DNA of 51,379 nucleotides from an uncultured Nitrospiraceae bacterium (GTDB taxonomy: Bacteria; Nitrospirota; Thermodesulfovibrionia; Thermodesulfovibrionales; SM23-35). Every line of letters begins with the position of its first letter. The stretch's first letter is position 1. The notes beneath the pieces were generated by a model, which worked only from the letters and a program-made list of their open reading frames with translations, was not told the DNA's origin and did not search any database. The stretch covers positions 1 to 51,379 of the forward strand of contig CAKZPA010000007.1 of the NCBI GenBank assembly GCA_937138415.1, written 5' to 3'. Shown one piece after another: positions 15,546 through 23,916 of this stretch. The translations under genes were made by a program, and so were the position numbers.

Positions 15546-17585
15546 TTATCCCTCCTTCACAGGGAGCGCAATAGAAAAGATTGTACCACGCGGCTCGTTG
15601 TCGCGCACGCTGATGTAGCCTCCGTGTTCGGCGACGATCCTGCTGGCGATCGCGAGGCCGAGACCGGTGCCGTTCTTCTTGGTCGAAAAATACGGCTGGA
15701 ACAGTTTCTCTTTGTCCGCATCCGGGATACCGGGGCCGTCGTCCGCGATCGCGACGGAGACCGTCTCCGACAGGTCATCGACGCCGACCGTCAGATCGAT
15801 CCTCCCGCGGTCCGTCATTGCCTGCACGGCGTTGTCGATGATATTGATGAATACCCTCTTGAGCTGTTCTCCGTCAAACTCCACCAGCGGAAGCGTCTCC
15901 GGAGCGTTCACGTTGATCTCGAGCCCTTTGTACCCTTTGTAGAGCGCGACGACTTCGTTGAGGAGCACGGGGAGCGAACCAGGCGATTTCTTCACCTCCG
16001 GCATTTTACCGAATTTCGAAAATTCGTCGACCAGCCTCTTCAGGCTGTCGACTTCTTTCACGATGGTCCTCGCCGATCGGTAAAACACGTCCTCGAAATC
16101 GGGTTCCCGCAGCTCCCACTTCTTCAGCATACGTTCGGCGGAGAGTTTTATTGGAGTCAACGGGTTTTTGACCTCGTGCGCTATCTTCCTCGCGACGTCC
16201 TGCAATGTTAGAGCTTTCTGGGCTTCGATGATGCCGGTAATGTCGTCGAAAACGACGAGCATGCCGATGTACTTTTCCGCATCCTTGAGGCTACTGATGA
16301 AGACCCGCAGTATGAGATGTGCGGTGCCGATGGTTGCCTTCACTTCTCTCTTGATCGGCTTGAATTCTCGGCCTTCGATACCGCTGACGATGTTCTTGAG
16401 CTCCTCCGACTGGATGTACGAGAGGAGTTCCCGGTAGTTCTTGCCGAGCAACTGGTTTGCCGCGATTTTGATGATCGAGGCGCCCCGCCTGTTGATCATG
16501 AGGATGCGGCCGCCGGGATCGAGTATGATCACGCCCGAGTCGATATTGTCGAGAATATTTTCGAGGAAGAGCCTCCGCCGGTCGGACTCCACGTACGCCG
16601 ACTGGAGAGATTCTTTCCCTTCCTTCAGCTCTTTGACCATGTGATTGAAGGAATTCACAAGGAGCCCTATCTCGTCGTCTCTCTGGATCGGCACCCGAAC
16701 GTCCAGGTCGCCGGATGCGACGCATTCGGTTGCCTGCGCGAGCGCCTGAACGGGTTCGGTGATTCCCTTCGAAATCTTGATCCCCGCCCAGAGGGCCATA
16801 AAAGCGATCACGAGCGTGAAGAATCCCAACGTGACGAGGTAATTATACTTTATGGGCACTTTCCAGGCTTCGAGGGCGAGATAATTCTCGTACGCCTCCC
16901 CGATGGTATCGACCTGCTTCTGAATTGTCTGCGGGACGGCGGCTTCGACGACGATCACGCCGGTCTGCTTCCCCTTCCTGTCGAATTCCGGGACGGCGGC
17001 TCGGATGACCTCGCCGCGTCTGACGGTCACGATTTCGCTGCTCTCTCTGCCCGCGAAAGCCGCTCTCACCGTCTCGCCGGCGTCTTTGGGCAACACGGTA
17101 TAGCGGCTGACCTCGATATTGCGGGGAGGGTGTTTGCCCGTGCGAACTGATCTCGCGGTCTCGAGAATCCTCTGGCGCTCGATGTCGTAGATCGTTCGTG
17201 CGATGCGTATCGAATCCTCGAGGGGCTTCTTGATCTGGGGCGCGAACCATCGGTCGATGTAGTTCGCGATGAGGCCACTCGAAAGGACGAACAGCGAGAA
17301 CGCGGGGAGGAGCGTCAGCGCGACGAGAATGAAGGTGAGCTTCGTCTTGAACTTGTAGCCGAGGACCCGGTTTTTTCTCTCGAGAATCAGTTTGACGATA
17401 TTCTTGGCGATGAAGAAGACGAGAACGAGAAACGCGAGGAGCGTGATGTTCAGCAGGAGGAGGATGACTATTTGGGTCGGGAGGGGGATAGAGCCCCGAT
17501 TTAGATAGTGGAGTTCGATGCCGAACGTCACGACGATGAAAATGAAGAGAGCGATGAGCAAAGATCGAACGTGTGGTTTCCTCAT
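15546..17585 (-). CDS. ntrY: Membrane sensor histidine kinase NtrY
   Basis: A 679-residue sensor kinase. There are two transmembrane helices near residues 8-60, a third at about 87-108, an extracytoplasmic segment of about 140 residues and another helix near 252-272. HAMP (about 273-325) and PAS (about 345-440) domains follow. The phospho-accepting His is in IAHEVKNPLTPIK, and the ATPase boxes are NIIDNAVQAM, ADDGPGIP and GTGLGLAI. This order is the NtrY pattern. It phosphorylates NtrX. It overlaps the preceding DUF4390 gene by four bases and abuts ntrX, as in many deltaproteobacteria. Confidence 0.94.
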   Translation of the reverse strand: MRKPHVRSLLIALFIFIVVTFGIELHYLNRGSIPLPTQIVILLLLNITLLAFLVLVFFIAKNIVKLILERKNRVLGYKFKTKLTFILVALTLLPAFSLFVLSSGLIANYIDRWFAPQIKKPLEDSIRIARTIYDIERQRILETARSVRTGKHPPRNIEVSRYTVLPKDAGETVRAAFAGRESSEIVTVRRGEVIRAAVPEFDRKGKQTGVIVVEAAVPQTIQKQVDTIGEAYENYLALEAWKVPIKYNYLVTLGFFTLVIAFMALWAGIKISKGITEPVQALAQATECVASGDLDVRVPIQRDDEIGLLVNSFNHMVKELKEGKESLQSAYVESDRRRLFLENILDNIDSGVIILDPGGRILMINRRGASIIKIAANQLLGKNYRELLSYIQSEELKNIVSGIEGREFKPIKREVKATIGTAHLILRVFISSLKDAEKYIGMLVVFDDITGIIEAQKALTLQDVARKIAHEVKNPLTPIKLSAERMLKKWELREPDFEDVFYRSARTIVKEVDSLKRLVDEFSKFGKMPEVKKSPGSLPVLLNEVVALYKGYKGLEINVNAPETLPLVEFDGEQLKRVFINIIDNAVQAMTDRGRIDLTVGVDDLSETVSVAIADDGPGIPDADKEKLFQPYFSTKKNGTGLGLAIASRIVAEHGGYISVRDNEPRGTIFSIALPVKEG

Positions 17586-18148
17586 TTGCGCGAACCGACC
17601 GAGAACGGCGCAGAGTCTTTCCGAATCTTGAATTCATTCTCGGGGAGAAAAATTATGAAGTAGCCGATGACGGGCGGGAGCTTCCTGATCCTCGATTCCA
17701 CCGTGACCCTCACGAAGTACGTTCCCTCTTCGAGATCGCTCAGTTGAGCGAGTTTCAGGTCGTTGACCGACAGTGCCCACTGGATCATGGATTCGAAAGA
17801 CTTGAACTTCTTTTGAATGATGACAGAGCCGTCGTTCGACGTCGCTCGGTATTCTGTCGTGACCGGGTTGCTCCGCAGGGTGCGGACGTACGTCTTCCCG
17901 ACGACAAATTCGTCCGGCCACATCTTCCAGACCCTGAAGAGGTCGATCGTGAACGTCAGCTCTTTCGAAATGCCGTTTCTCAGTTCCCCGAGGGATTTTT
18001 TGCTCAGAGAGAGGGCCGTCGAGACCCGTATGGCGGCCTCCTCGATTCGGACGTGGGGTCCAATGATCTCCGTCTCGTCCGCCCATGATGCTGTCAGAAA
18101 CAGGGAGAGGGCGCATGCGAGGCAGAGGACTCGTATCAGCCTTTTCAT
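17582..18148 (-). CDS. DUF4390 exported protein
   Basis: A 188-residue protein with a clear Sec signal peptide (residues 1-23, ending ASWA). The mature part is beta-rich, with the family's TALSLSKKSLGELRNGISKE opening and a late hydrophobic GYFIIFLPEN segment. DUF4390 proteins are almost always encoded directly before ntrY, with overlap as here, suggesting a periplasmic role tied to NtrY sensing (inference from context). No enzymatic motif is visible. Confidence 0.85.
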   Translation of the reverse strand: MKRLIRVLCLACALSLFLTASWADETEIIGPHVRIEEAAIRVSTALSLSKKSLGELRNGISKELTFTIDLFRVWKMWPDEFVVGKTYVRTLRSNPVTTEYRATSNDGSVIIQKKFKSFESMIQWALSVNDLKLAQLSDLEEGTYFVRVTVESRIRKLPPVIGYFIIFLPENEFKIRKDSAPFSVGSRK

Positions 18149-18363
18149 GGATTTTCAGAAGCTTTCGACGTTACTGTTCCGCGGGCCCGCCTGCCGGATA
18201 TACGTCGCATTCTGAAACGGCCTCCCCGCGAGGAGCCCGCAAGCCATGGTTCCCTGTCGGTCTCGCAGAGATGGTACGGAAGCAGACGGTCCTTCGCCTC
18301 CATGAAGAGAGCGGGTCAGCTGTGATACGTGGCTGCTCGGTGAAAGGTAGCTCATTCTGCGGC

Positions 18364-18392
18364 TTGACATGGGAAAAATTTACATCCATTAT
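18364..18392 (+). promoter_or_regulatory. Sigma-70-like promoter before the adenosine-specific kinase gene
   Basis: TTGACA (18364-18369) is separated by 17 bp from CATTAT (18387-18392) in a local AT-rich patch. Transcription would begin about 68 bases before the ATG at 18467. The remaining stretch 18149-18363 shows no gene and presumably also holds the leftward promoter of the DUF4390-ntrYX operon. Confidence 0.5.
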
Positions 18393-18466
18393 ATCATAGC
18401 TTTCAAGGCAAGAAGGCCGAGGCGAACAGGATCGCCCGGTGACGATGCACCGAAGGGGGGGGTAGT

Positions 18467-18949
18467 ATGGAAATCACAACCGTCGCTCTCGAGATACCCG
18501 AAGGGTCGAACGTCATTCTCGGCCAGACCCACTTCATCAAGACGGTCGAGGACATCTACGAGATTTTCGTCACGGGGGTGGGGCAGGCGCGTTTCGGCAT
18601 CGCATTCGCGGAAGCGTCCGGCCCATGCCTCATACGAACCGAAGGGAACGACGAGGAGCTGATTCGCGTCTGCACGAAGAACCTCGAGAATATCGGGGCC
18701 GGTCATGTCTTCTGCATCCTCATGAGGAATGCGTACCCGATCAATATCCTCAATCAGCTGAAGCAGTGCGCCGAGGTCTGCTCGATCTTCTGTGCGACCG
18801 CCAACCCGGTTGAGGTGGTTGTTGCCCAGACGCCGCAGGGCAGAGGCATTCTGGGAGTGATCGACGGTTTTTCCCCGCGAGGGGTCGAAACGGCCGAGGA
18901 CAAGGCGCATCGAAAAGCGTTTTTGCGCACAATCGGGTATAAGTTGTGA
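18467..18949 (+). CDS. Adenosine-specific kinase-like protein (DUF355)
   Basis: A 160-residue single-domain protein matching the DUF355 family, whose archaeal structure was reported to bind adenosine and AMP. Family segments seen are [49 protein letters not shown] and [13 protein letters not shown]. The biochemical role in bacteria is not settled. The start is ATG at 18467 after a G-rich ribosome site. It is followed by hisI on the same strand with a short gap, so a common transcript is likely. A link to adenine nucleotides would suit its neighbour (inference). Confidence 0.85.
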   Translation: MEITTVALEIPEGSNVILGQTHFIKTVEDIYEIFVTGVGQARFGIAFAEASGPCLIRTEGNDEELIRVCTKNLENIGAGHVFCILMRNAYPINILNQLKQCAEVCSIFCATANPVEVVVAQTPQGRGILGVIDGFSPRGVETAEDKAHRKAFLRTIGYKL

Positions 18950-19002
18950 TCTGGGCGCGACCGTCGCGAGAGGCGAGAATTTTTTTCGTGGCAGGAGATG
19001 AG

Positions 19003-19326
19003 ATGATACCGGAACTGAAATACGACGATAAGGGATTGATACCGGCGATCATTCAGGATGCCCTGAACGGGGACGTCCTCATGGTTGCGTACATGAACAG
19101 AGAGTCGCTCCAGATGACGCTCGAGACGGGATATACCCATTTCTGGTCGCGCTCCCGGCAAAAGTTCTGGAAAAAGGGGGAAACGTCGGGGCACGTCCAG
19201 GAAGTGCGTGAAATCTTCTACGACTGCGACGGCGACGCTCTCCTCGTGAAGGTGATCCAGCACGGCCCCGCCGCCTGCCATACCGGCAACAGGACGTGTT
19301 TTTACCGGAGGATCACGAAAGAGTAA
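19003..19326 (+). CDS. hisI: Phosphoribosyl-AMP cyclohydrolase
   Basis: It opens the adenine ring of phosphoribosyl-AMP in step three of histidine synthesis. The 107-residue protein has the conserved [31 protein letters not shown] and metal-binding [11 protein letters not shown] segments plus Cys residues in [13 protein letters not shown] chose ATG at 19003, preceded by GCAGGAG. A GTG at 18946 would add 19 unrelated residues and overlap the upstream gene. Other his genes are not adjacent. The 3' end overlaps the convergent GNAT gene by 14 bases. Confidence 0.95.
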   Translation: MIPELKYDDKGLIPAIIQDALNGDVLMVAYMNRESLQMTLETGYTHFWSRSRQKFWKKGETSGHVQEVREIFYDCDGDALLVKVIQHGPAACHTGNRTCFYRRITKE

Positions 19327-19768
19327 TAATGACCGCGCTCTCGTCGCACTCGGGGAAGCGCGGGCAGCGAACGCAGTCTCCCCAGATCTTCTGCGGGAGG
19401 GCTGATTTGTCGACGTCCGAAAACCCCAGTTTTTTGAAGAAGTCGGGGTGGTAGGTGAGCGCGAAAATCTTCTCGATGCCGAGGGCTCGCGCTTCCCTGA
19501 TACAGCGTTTCACGAGGTTTCTCCCGATGCCGACCCCCTGGTAGCGCTTCTCGACCGCGAGCGACCTAATCTCCGCGAGGTCTTCCCACATAATGTGGAG
19601 AGCGCAGACGCCGCGCACATCGCCATCCGCCTCGCAGACGAAAAAATCCCGCACGGTTTCGTAGAGTTCGTTGAGCGAACGGGGAATCATCTGCCCGCGC
19701 TTCGCGAAATCGTTAATGAGTCTATGCGCCTGCTTGAGATCGGATATCCTGGCTTTTCGTATTTTCAA
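19313..19768 (-). CDS. GNAT N-acetyltransferase, short ArgA-like
   Basis: A 151-residue GNAT-fold enzyme. The acetyl-CoA loop is [17 protein letters not shown] (about residues 76-92), preceded by the AEIRSLAV strand. The C-terminal segment [16 protein letters not shown] is typical of the short acetyltransferases proposed to make N-acetylglutamate for arginine synthesis. The start is TTG at 19768 inside the end of the oxidoreductase gamma gene. The arginine role is inferred from family resemblance. A general acetyltransferase is the alternative. Confidence 0.82.
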   Translation of the reverse strand: MKIRKARISDLKQAHRLINDFAKRGQMIPRSLNELYETVRDFFVCEADGDVRGVCALHIMWEDLAEIRSLAVEKRYQGVGIGRNLVKRCIREARALGIEKIFALTYHPDFFKKLGFSDVDKSALPQKIWGDCVRCPRFPECDESAVIITLS

Positions 19769-20297
19769 GGTACCGGATCCCTTCCATGAGAGCCTTGCGG
19801 TTCAATTCGATGAGGTCGCGCCTCTTCCCCTCCATCAGGTTCTCGATGGCCTGCAGTACGGATGCCTGGCGGAGGATGCCCGTCTGTGCGATGAGCGCGC
19901 CGAGCATGACCATATTCGCCGACTTTGTGTCGCCGAGCCTGCTCGCGATTTCGGTCGCCGGAATACCGACGACCGTTATGTCCGAGCGCGGAATCGATGC
20001 CGCGATAAGGGACATGTCGAAGAAGAGCGCGCCTTTTTCCTTCAGGTGGGGGAGGTACCGTTGGAGCGACGCCTCGTTCATCACGACGAGGATGTCCGCG
20101 CGCGTTACGACGGGGGAACCGATGAGGATGTCCGAAATGACGACCGTGCACTTTGCCGTTCCCCCTCGCACCTCAGCCCCGTAAGAGGGGAACCACGTTA
20201 CTTCCCGGTCTTCGACCATCCCCGCGTACGCGAGAGACTTCCCCAGAAAGAGGATGCCCTGCCCGCCGAATCCCCCTATGACGATGCTGATTTCCAG
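19722..20297 (-). CDS. 2-oxoacid:ferredoxin oxidoreductase, gamma subunit
   Basis: A 191-residue gamma subunit of the pyruvate/2-oxoglutarate ferredoxin oxidoreductase family. The N-terminal GGFGGQGILFLGKSLAYAG motif sits at the start, followed by WFPSYGAEVRGGTAKC. To include this essential motif the gene must begin well upstream of the first ATG (20219). The codon right after the beta-subunit TAA is CTG (20297-20295), with AGGA 9 bases before it, and I take it as an unusual start. Together with the beta subunit it would oxidise a 2-oxoacid to acyl-CoA and reduce ferredoxin. The alpha and ferredoxin-like delta subunits are not beside it. Confidence 0.82.
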   Translation of the reverse strand: MEISIVIGGFGGQGILFLGKSLAYAGMVEDREVTWFPSYGAEVRGGTAKCTVVISDILIGSPVVTRADILVVMNEASLQRYLPHLKEKGALFFDMSLIAASIPRSDITVVGIPATEIASRLGDTKSANMVMLGALIAQTGILRQASVLQAIENLMEGKRRDLIELNRKALMEGIRYLENTKSQDIRSQAGA

Positions 20298-21047
20298 TTA
20301 CGCAATCCTCGTTCCGTCGTCTTTGAACGTTCCGAGCGGAAACACGGGGATCATTTTCTTCTGGATCCAGAGGAGCGCGTCGCGCGGGGAAAGATCCCAA
20401 TCCACGGGGCACGGGGAAAGGATCTCGACGAGGCTGAATCCCCTGCCTTCCATTTGGTATCGGAACGATTTTTCGATCGCTTTCTTCGTCACGACGAGGT
20501 TCCTGTACGAATCTACCGACGTCCTCGCGATGTAGGAAGGGCCATCGAGGGTCGCGAGGAGTTCGGCGACGCGCAGCGGATTTCCGTCCGTCTCTCTCTT
20601 CCGCCCCAAGGGGGTCGTGGTCGTTCTCTGCCCTGGCAGCGTCGTCGGCGCCATCTGGCCTCCCGTCATGCCGTACGTCGCGTTGTTGACGAAGAAGACG
20701 GAAAAGTTTTCCCCTCTGTTTGCGGCGTGGATGATCTCCGCCATCCCGATCGCGGCGAGATCGCCGTCGCCCTGATAGGAGAAGATGATTCTATCCGGCA
20801 GGGAACGCTTCAATCCGGTCGCGGCCGCGGGCGGCCTTCCATGGGGGACCTCGAGGACGTCGAAATTGAAGTAATCGTAGGCGAAGACGGCACAGCCGAT
20901 CGGGGCGATGCCGATCACCTTTTCCCGTATGCCGAGCGCGTCGATCGCCTCGGCGATGAGCCTGTGGATCAGACTGTGGCCGCAGCCCGGACAGTGCCTG
21001 AACGGTTCGGGCTTAAGACTCGACGGCCTCTGGAAGGTTTTTTTCAA
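20298..21047 (-). CDS. 2-oxoacid:ferredoxin oxidoreductase, beta subunit (TPP-binding)
   Basis: A 249-residue TPP-binding subunit. It starts near the family's EPFRHCPGCGHS motif and has the TPP/Mg motif GDGDLAAIGMAEIIHAANR and NNATYGMTGGQMAPTT (about residues 90-135). The start is TTG at 21047 behind AAGGAGG, inside the end of ppx, so the two genes overlap by 35 bases. The PIGCAVFAYDYFNFD segment is like 2-oxoglutarate and branched-chain oxoacid enzymes rather than pyruvate enzymes (tentative). The gene order here is ppx-beta-gamma. The usual alpha subunit is missing from the neighbourhood. Confidence 0.9.
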   Translation of the reverse strand: MKKTFQRPSSLKPEPFRHCPGCGHSLIHRLIAEAIDALGIREKVIGIAPIGCAVFAYDYFNFDVLEVPHGRPPAAATGLKRSLPDRIIFSYQGDGDLAAIGMAEIIHAANRGENFSVFFVNNATYGMTGGQMAPTTLPGQRTTTTPLGRKRETDGNPLRVAELLATLDGPSYIARTSVDSYRNLVVTKKAIEKSFRYQMEGRGFSLVEILSPCPVDWDLSPRDALLWIQKKMIPVFPLGTFKDDGTRIA

Positions 21048-22032
21048 TTGCCTCCTTCATTTCGAGGATCGCGCCCTCGAGCAGACCGTAGTCGCTGACG
21101 ACGAGTTCCGAAAAATGGAATAATTTCATCACCTTCATTGTAAAGTGTAACCCCGGCAGAATCAAGTCTGCGCGCTCCGGCTCGAGGCCGGGAGTTTTCG
21201 CGCGCTCCGCACGCGGCACGGCGACGAAGGTGTCGTGCATCTTCGCCAGTCGTGAGAAAGGGATACGACGCATATGGATTTTTTCGCGTTCGTACGTGTC
21301 GAGTGCAAGGTCCACGGACGCGAGGGACGTGAAGGTCCCCCCGGTGCCGAGAAAAATGGTGCGCCCGCTCATCAGTTTTTGTCTGTACTGCAGGAGCGGG
21401 GACAACGCGTTCTCTGTTTCGCGGCCGAGGAGAAGGAGGTCGTCTCGCGATATCGGGTCCGTCGTGACGCACCTCCGCGTGAGTTTTATCACGCCCGTGG
21501 GAATACTTCCCATCAGGATTCTCTCTTCGCCCTGATAAATGATCCACTCAGAACTTCCCCCGCCGATGTCCATGACGAAGAAGGTCGGTTGCCGCAGGCC
21601 GGTGTCTGCATACTGCGGCCGGCCGGTCATCGGAGCGTGCATGTCCCCGATCCCCCGCGGCAACCCGAAGAGGATGCCGCGGAGCGTGAGGGCCGCTTCT
21701 CTTTCGCCCGTGACAACCTCGATATCGAGGCCGGTCTTTTGCCGCACCATCGAGATGAAAGAATCCGCGTTTCCGGCCTCCCGGAGAGCGCTCGTCGCGA
21801 TGGTTTTCACGTGCTTCACTCCATGGCGTCGGATCGCCGACGCGAAGTCGGAAAGCACGAGGAGCGAGGAGGTCATCGCTTCGGACCGGAGCATCCCCGT
21901 CTCTTCCACCCCTGCCCCGAGGCGCGTCACCTTTCTGTCGGCATAGACGTCGACGAGCGTTCCGTTGGCGAACGCGGCGATCAAAAGGCGGAGCGTATTC
22001 GAACCGACGTCTATGGACGCGAAGAGGCGCAT
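21013..22032 (-). CDS. ppx: Ppx/GppA-family phosphatase
   Basis: A 339-residue actin-like-fold phosphatase acting on polyphosphate or pppGpp. Key segments are IDVGSNTLRLLIA (phosphate 1 loop, residues 6-18), ATSALREAGN, DIGGGSSEWI (phosphate 2 loop) and FLGTGGTFTSLAS. The late SDYGLLEGAI is also conserved. Between residues about 125 and 150 there is an inserted loop (GDMHAPMTGRPQYADTGL) that shorter relatives lack. Length is at the upper end for single-module forms. The substrate is not decidable from sequence. The start is ATG at 22032. Confidence 0.9.
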   Translation of the reverse strand: MRLFASIDVGSNTLRLLIAAFANGTLVDVYADRKVTRLGAGVEETGMLRSEAMTSSLLVLSDFASAIRRHGVKHVKTIATSALREAGNADSFISMVRQKTGLDIEVVTGEREAALTLRGILFGLPRGIGDMHAPMTGRPQYADTGLRQPTFFVMDIGGGSSEWIIYQGEERILMGSIPTGVIKLTRRCVTTDPISRDDLLLLGRETENALSPLLQYRQKLMSGRTIFLGTGGTFTSLASVDLALDTYEREKIHMRRIPFSRLAKMHDTFVAVPRAERAKTPGLEPERADLILPGLHFTMKVMKLFHFSELVVSDYGLLEGAILEMKEAIEKNLPEAVES

Positions 22033-22120
22033 GAGCGTCAGTCATTATACGCCAAGAAAGGAACCCGTTGCATGGGCGCCTGCTCCGGCCCTCCGCGGCG
22101 CGATCGCGCGGCCCGTCGAT

Positions 22121-22150
22121 TTGCAATCGGGCGTTTTTTTATGGTATAAA
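22121..22150 (+). promoter_or_regulatory. Promoter of the rpsF-ssb-rpsR operon
   Basis: TTGCAA (22121-22126) and TATAAA (22145-22150) are separated by 18 bp that includes a T7 run. They lie about 47 bases before the rpsF ATG at 22197. Strong matches and the divergent position relative to ppx support it. Confidence 0.6.
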
Positions 22151-22196
22151 ATGGAGCTCTGTTCATCAGGGAAAATCATCGAAGGAGAAGCAGGGA

Positions 22197-22553
22197 ATGA
22201 ATGTCTATGAGAGCATGATTATTCTCAACGCAGCGATTTCGGACGAGGAAGCGGACTCCGCGATCGGACGGATAAAGGATCTGATCACCAACCAGGGCGG
22301 GGAGGTGTTGAAGGTCGACGTGTGGGGCAGGAGGAAACTCGCGTACGAGATCAGGAAGCAGAAGAAAGGCCTCTACGTGCTCCTCTTCTACAAGGCGCCG
22401 GCGTCGACGATACGGAAACTGGAGGAGTTTTTCAGGGTGTTTGACACCGTGCTGAAGTACATGGTCCTCAAGCTCGGCCGCAAGCAGGTGCTGAGCCTCG
22501 AAAAGGGAGAGCCGTCGGCCGAAAAACCAGCGGAGCAGAAGAGCCGCGAGTAA
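22197..22553 (+). CDS. rpsF: Ribosomal protein bS6
   Basis: A 118-residue small-subunit protein that pairs with bS18 on the ribosome platform. The sequence starts NVYESMIIL, contains VDVWGRRKLAYEIRKQKKG and KLEEFFRVFDTVLKYMVLK, and ends in a charged tail. I chose ATG at 22197, preceded by GAAGGAGAAG; upstream in-frame codons give no family match. The stop overlaps the ssb start (TAATG). Confidence 0.96.
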   Translation: MNVYESMIILNAAISDEEADSAIGRIKDLITNQGGEVLKVDVWGRRKLAYEIRKQKKGLYVLLFYKAPASTIRKLEEFFRVFDTVLKYMVLKLGRKQVLSLEKGEPSAEKPAEQKSRE

Positions 22554-22951
22554 TGTACAACAAGATCATACTCATCGGGAACCTCACGAAGGATCCGGAA
22601 TTGCGGTACACGCCGCAGGGAACGCCCGTCGCCACCCTGCGCCTCGCGGTGAATTATCGTTACAAGCAGTCCGATGAGATGCGGCAGGACACGATGTTCA
22701 TCGACAGCGTGATTTTCGGGAGGCAGGCGGAATCGTGCAGCAAGTATTTGAATAAAGGGAGCGCCGTCCTCGTGGAGGGGAGACTGCAGGAACGGCGGTG
22801 GGAAACGAACGGACAGCAGAGGAGCAAGTTCGAGGTGATTGCGCAGTCCGTCAGGTTCCTTTCACGGAGGGGCACGGGGCAGGAGCCGTCATTCGGCGTC
22901 GACGCCGATGCGATTCCTCCCGAAGAAACGACGGATCTCGAGCCTTTTTAG
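22553..22951 (+). CDS. ssb: Single-stranded DNA-binding protein
   Basis: A 132-residue SSB with an OB fold (NKIILIGNLTKDPELRYTPQG at the start, then FIDSVIFGRQAE and GSAVLVEGRLQERRWE). It ends with the acidic partner-binding tip DLEPF. It coats single-stranded DNA in replication and repair. The linker before the tip is short. It sits between rpsF and rpsR, the common arrangement, and its ATG overlaps the rpsF stop. Confidence 0.96.
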   Translation: MYNKIILIGNLTKDPELRYTPQGTPVATLRLAVNYRYKQSDEMRQDTMFIDSVIFGRQAESCSKYLNKGSAVLVEGRLQERRWETNGQQRSKFEVIAQSVRFLSRRGTGQEPSFGVDADAIPPEETTDLEPF

Positions 22952-22990
22952 GCCCGGAACGGAGCTATCGAGAAGACGAAAGGAGCGACG

Positions 22991-23215
22991 TTGCAGCCGA
23001 AGAGATTTCAGAGAAGAAAGTTTTGCAGGTTCTGTTCGGAGAAGATCGAATTCATCGACTATAAGAATACTAAGGTCCTCAGAAACTATCTGACCGAGCG
23101 GGGGAAAGTGCTCCCCCGGCGCATGACGGGCACGTGCGCGAAGCACCAGCGCGAGTTGTCCGAGGCAATCAAGCGGGCTCGCAGTATCGCGTTGCTCGCG
23201 TTCGCTGAAAAATAG
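22991..23215 (+). CDS. rpsR: Ribosomal protein bS18 (zinc-ribbon, C+ form)
   Basis: A 74-residue small-subunit protein with the typical [29 protein letters not shown] core (within residues 21-50). Cys residues in FCRFC plus the later Cys and His in GTCAKHQ make the zinc-binding version. The start is TTG at 22991 behind AAAGGAG. In many bacteria rplI follows; here two DUF507 genes do instead. Confidence 0.95.
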   Translation: MQPKRFQRRKFCRFCSEKIEFIDYKNTKVLRNYLTERGKVLPRRMTGTCAKHQRELSEAIKRARSIALLAFAEK

Positions 23216-23216
23216 G

Positions 23217-23498
23217 ATGCGGGTCCCGAAGTCTTGGGTTCCCCTCCTCGCCAAAAAGATCGTCGATAGCATCCTCTCAAAAAACCTCGTGAGCGCGACG
23301 GTTCCGCGCGAAAAACTCGTCGCCGAAGCGGAAGAAATCCTCATGTATGAACTCACGGTCGAAGATCGTCTGAACGAGGAAGTGCGGGAAATGCTCAAGG
23401 CGCACGCGTCGGAGATCGAGAAGGGGCGACTCGACTACCGGAAGCTCTTCGAGCTCACGAAACAGAAATTGGTGAAGGAACGGAATCTCGTCCTGTGA
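23217..23498 (+). CDS. DUF507 family protein, first copy
   Basis: A 93-residue, mostly helical, highly charged protein. It starts with MRVPKSWVPLLAKKIVDSIL and carries VEDRLNEEVREMLKAHASEIE in the middle. DUF507 proteins occur mainly in deltaproteobacteria, Nitrospirae and Aquificae, usually as two adjacent genes, and their function is unknown. The ATG follows the rpsR stop by two bases, so it is in the ribosomal protein/ssb operon. Confidence 0.85.
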   Translation: MRVPKSWVPLLAKKIVDSILSKNLVSATVPREKLVAEAEEILMYELTVEDRLNEEVREMLKAHASEIEKGRLDYRKLFELTKQKLVKERNLVL

Positions 23499-23779
23499 TG
23501 CTCTCCGAGGACAAGATCTCCCACATGAGCCACATCCTCCTCAAGGAGCTGTTGGGTCGGAAGAGCATCGTCGCTCTGGAGGACGAGGGCAAGATCAGAG
23601 CCGAAATCAAGAGGACGATCGTCGCGGAGTTGCGCGTAGGCGAGGAGATCGACGCCGTCGTGAGGAAAAAAATCCAGTCATTTTCCAAGAAAGTGGTCGA
23701 AGGGAGTCCCGAGTGGGACATCCTCTACAAGAAGTACTTCCGGGAGGAGGAAGTCAGGAGAGGAAGGGTAGGCGGGTAG
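23498..23779 (+). CDS. DUF507 family protein, second copy
   Basis: A 93-residue relative of the preceding gene: MLSEDKISHMSHILLKELLG at the start, then an all-helical charged body. The stop of the first copy overlaps this ATG (TGATG). A GTG one codon upstream is possible. The two copies are diverged paralogues and may form a heterodimer (inference). It ends the operon; no clear terminator is seen in the 80 bases after it. Confidence 0.83.
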   Translation: MLSEDKISHMSHILLKELLGRKSIVALEDEGKIRAEIKRTIVAELRVGEEIDAVVRKKIQSFSKKVVEGSPEWDILYKKYFREEEVRRGRVGG

Positions 23780-23856
23780 CTTCGGCGGGGTGTCCTTTAT
23801 TCCCGATGGGGATTTTCGGTCGTTTCGCGGCTGTCACGGACGGGGGAAGTTCTCAC

Positions 23857-23886
23857 TTGACAGAGGGGAATCCGAATTGGTAAAGT
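23857..23886 (+). promoter_or_regulatory. Heat-shock operon promoter
   Basis: A perfect TTGACA (23857-23862) and TAAAGT (23881-23886) with an 18-bp spacer precede hrcA. The start of transcription would fall inside the CIRCE operator that follows at once, the standard layout for HrcA repression. Confidence 0.75.
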
Positions 23887-23887
23887 A

Positions 23888-23914
23888 TTAGCACTTAGCA
23901 ATTGAGAGTGCTAA
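23888..23914 (+). promoter_or_regulatory. CIRCE operator (HrcA binding site)
   Basis: TTAGCACTT, nine bases, GAGTGCTAA. This is the CIRCE inverted repeat with one departure from the consensus (T for C in the left arm). It lies between the promoter and the hrcA ATG at 23917, so HrcA should repress its own operon until heat or misfolded protein titrates GroEL (family knowledge). Confidence 0.95.
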
Positions 23915-23916
23915 CT

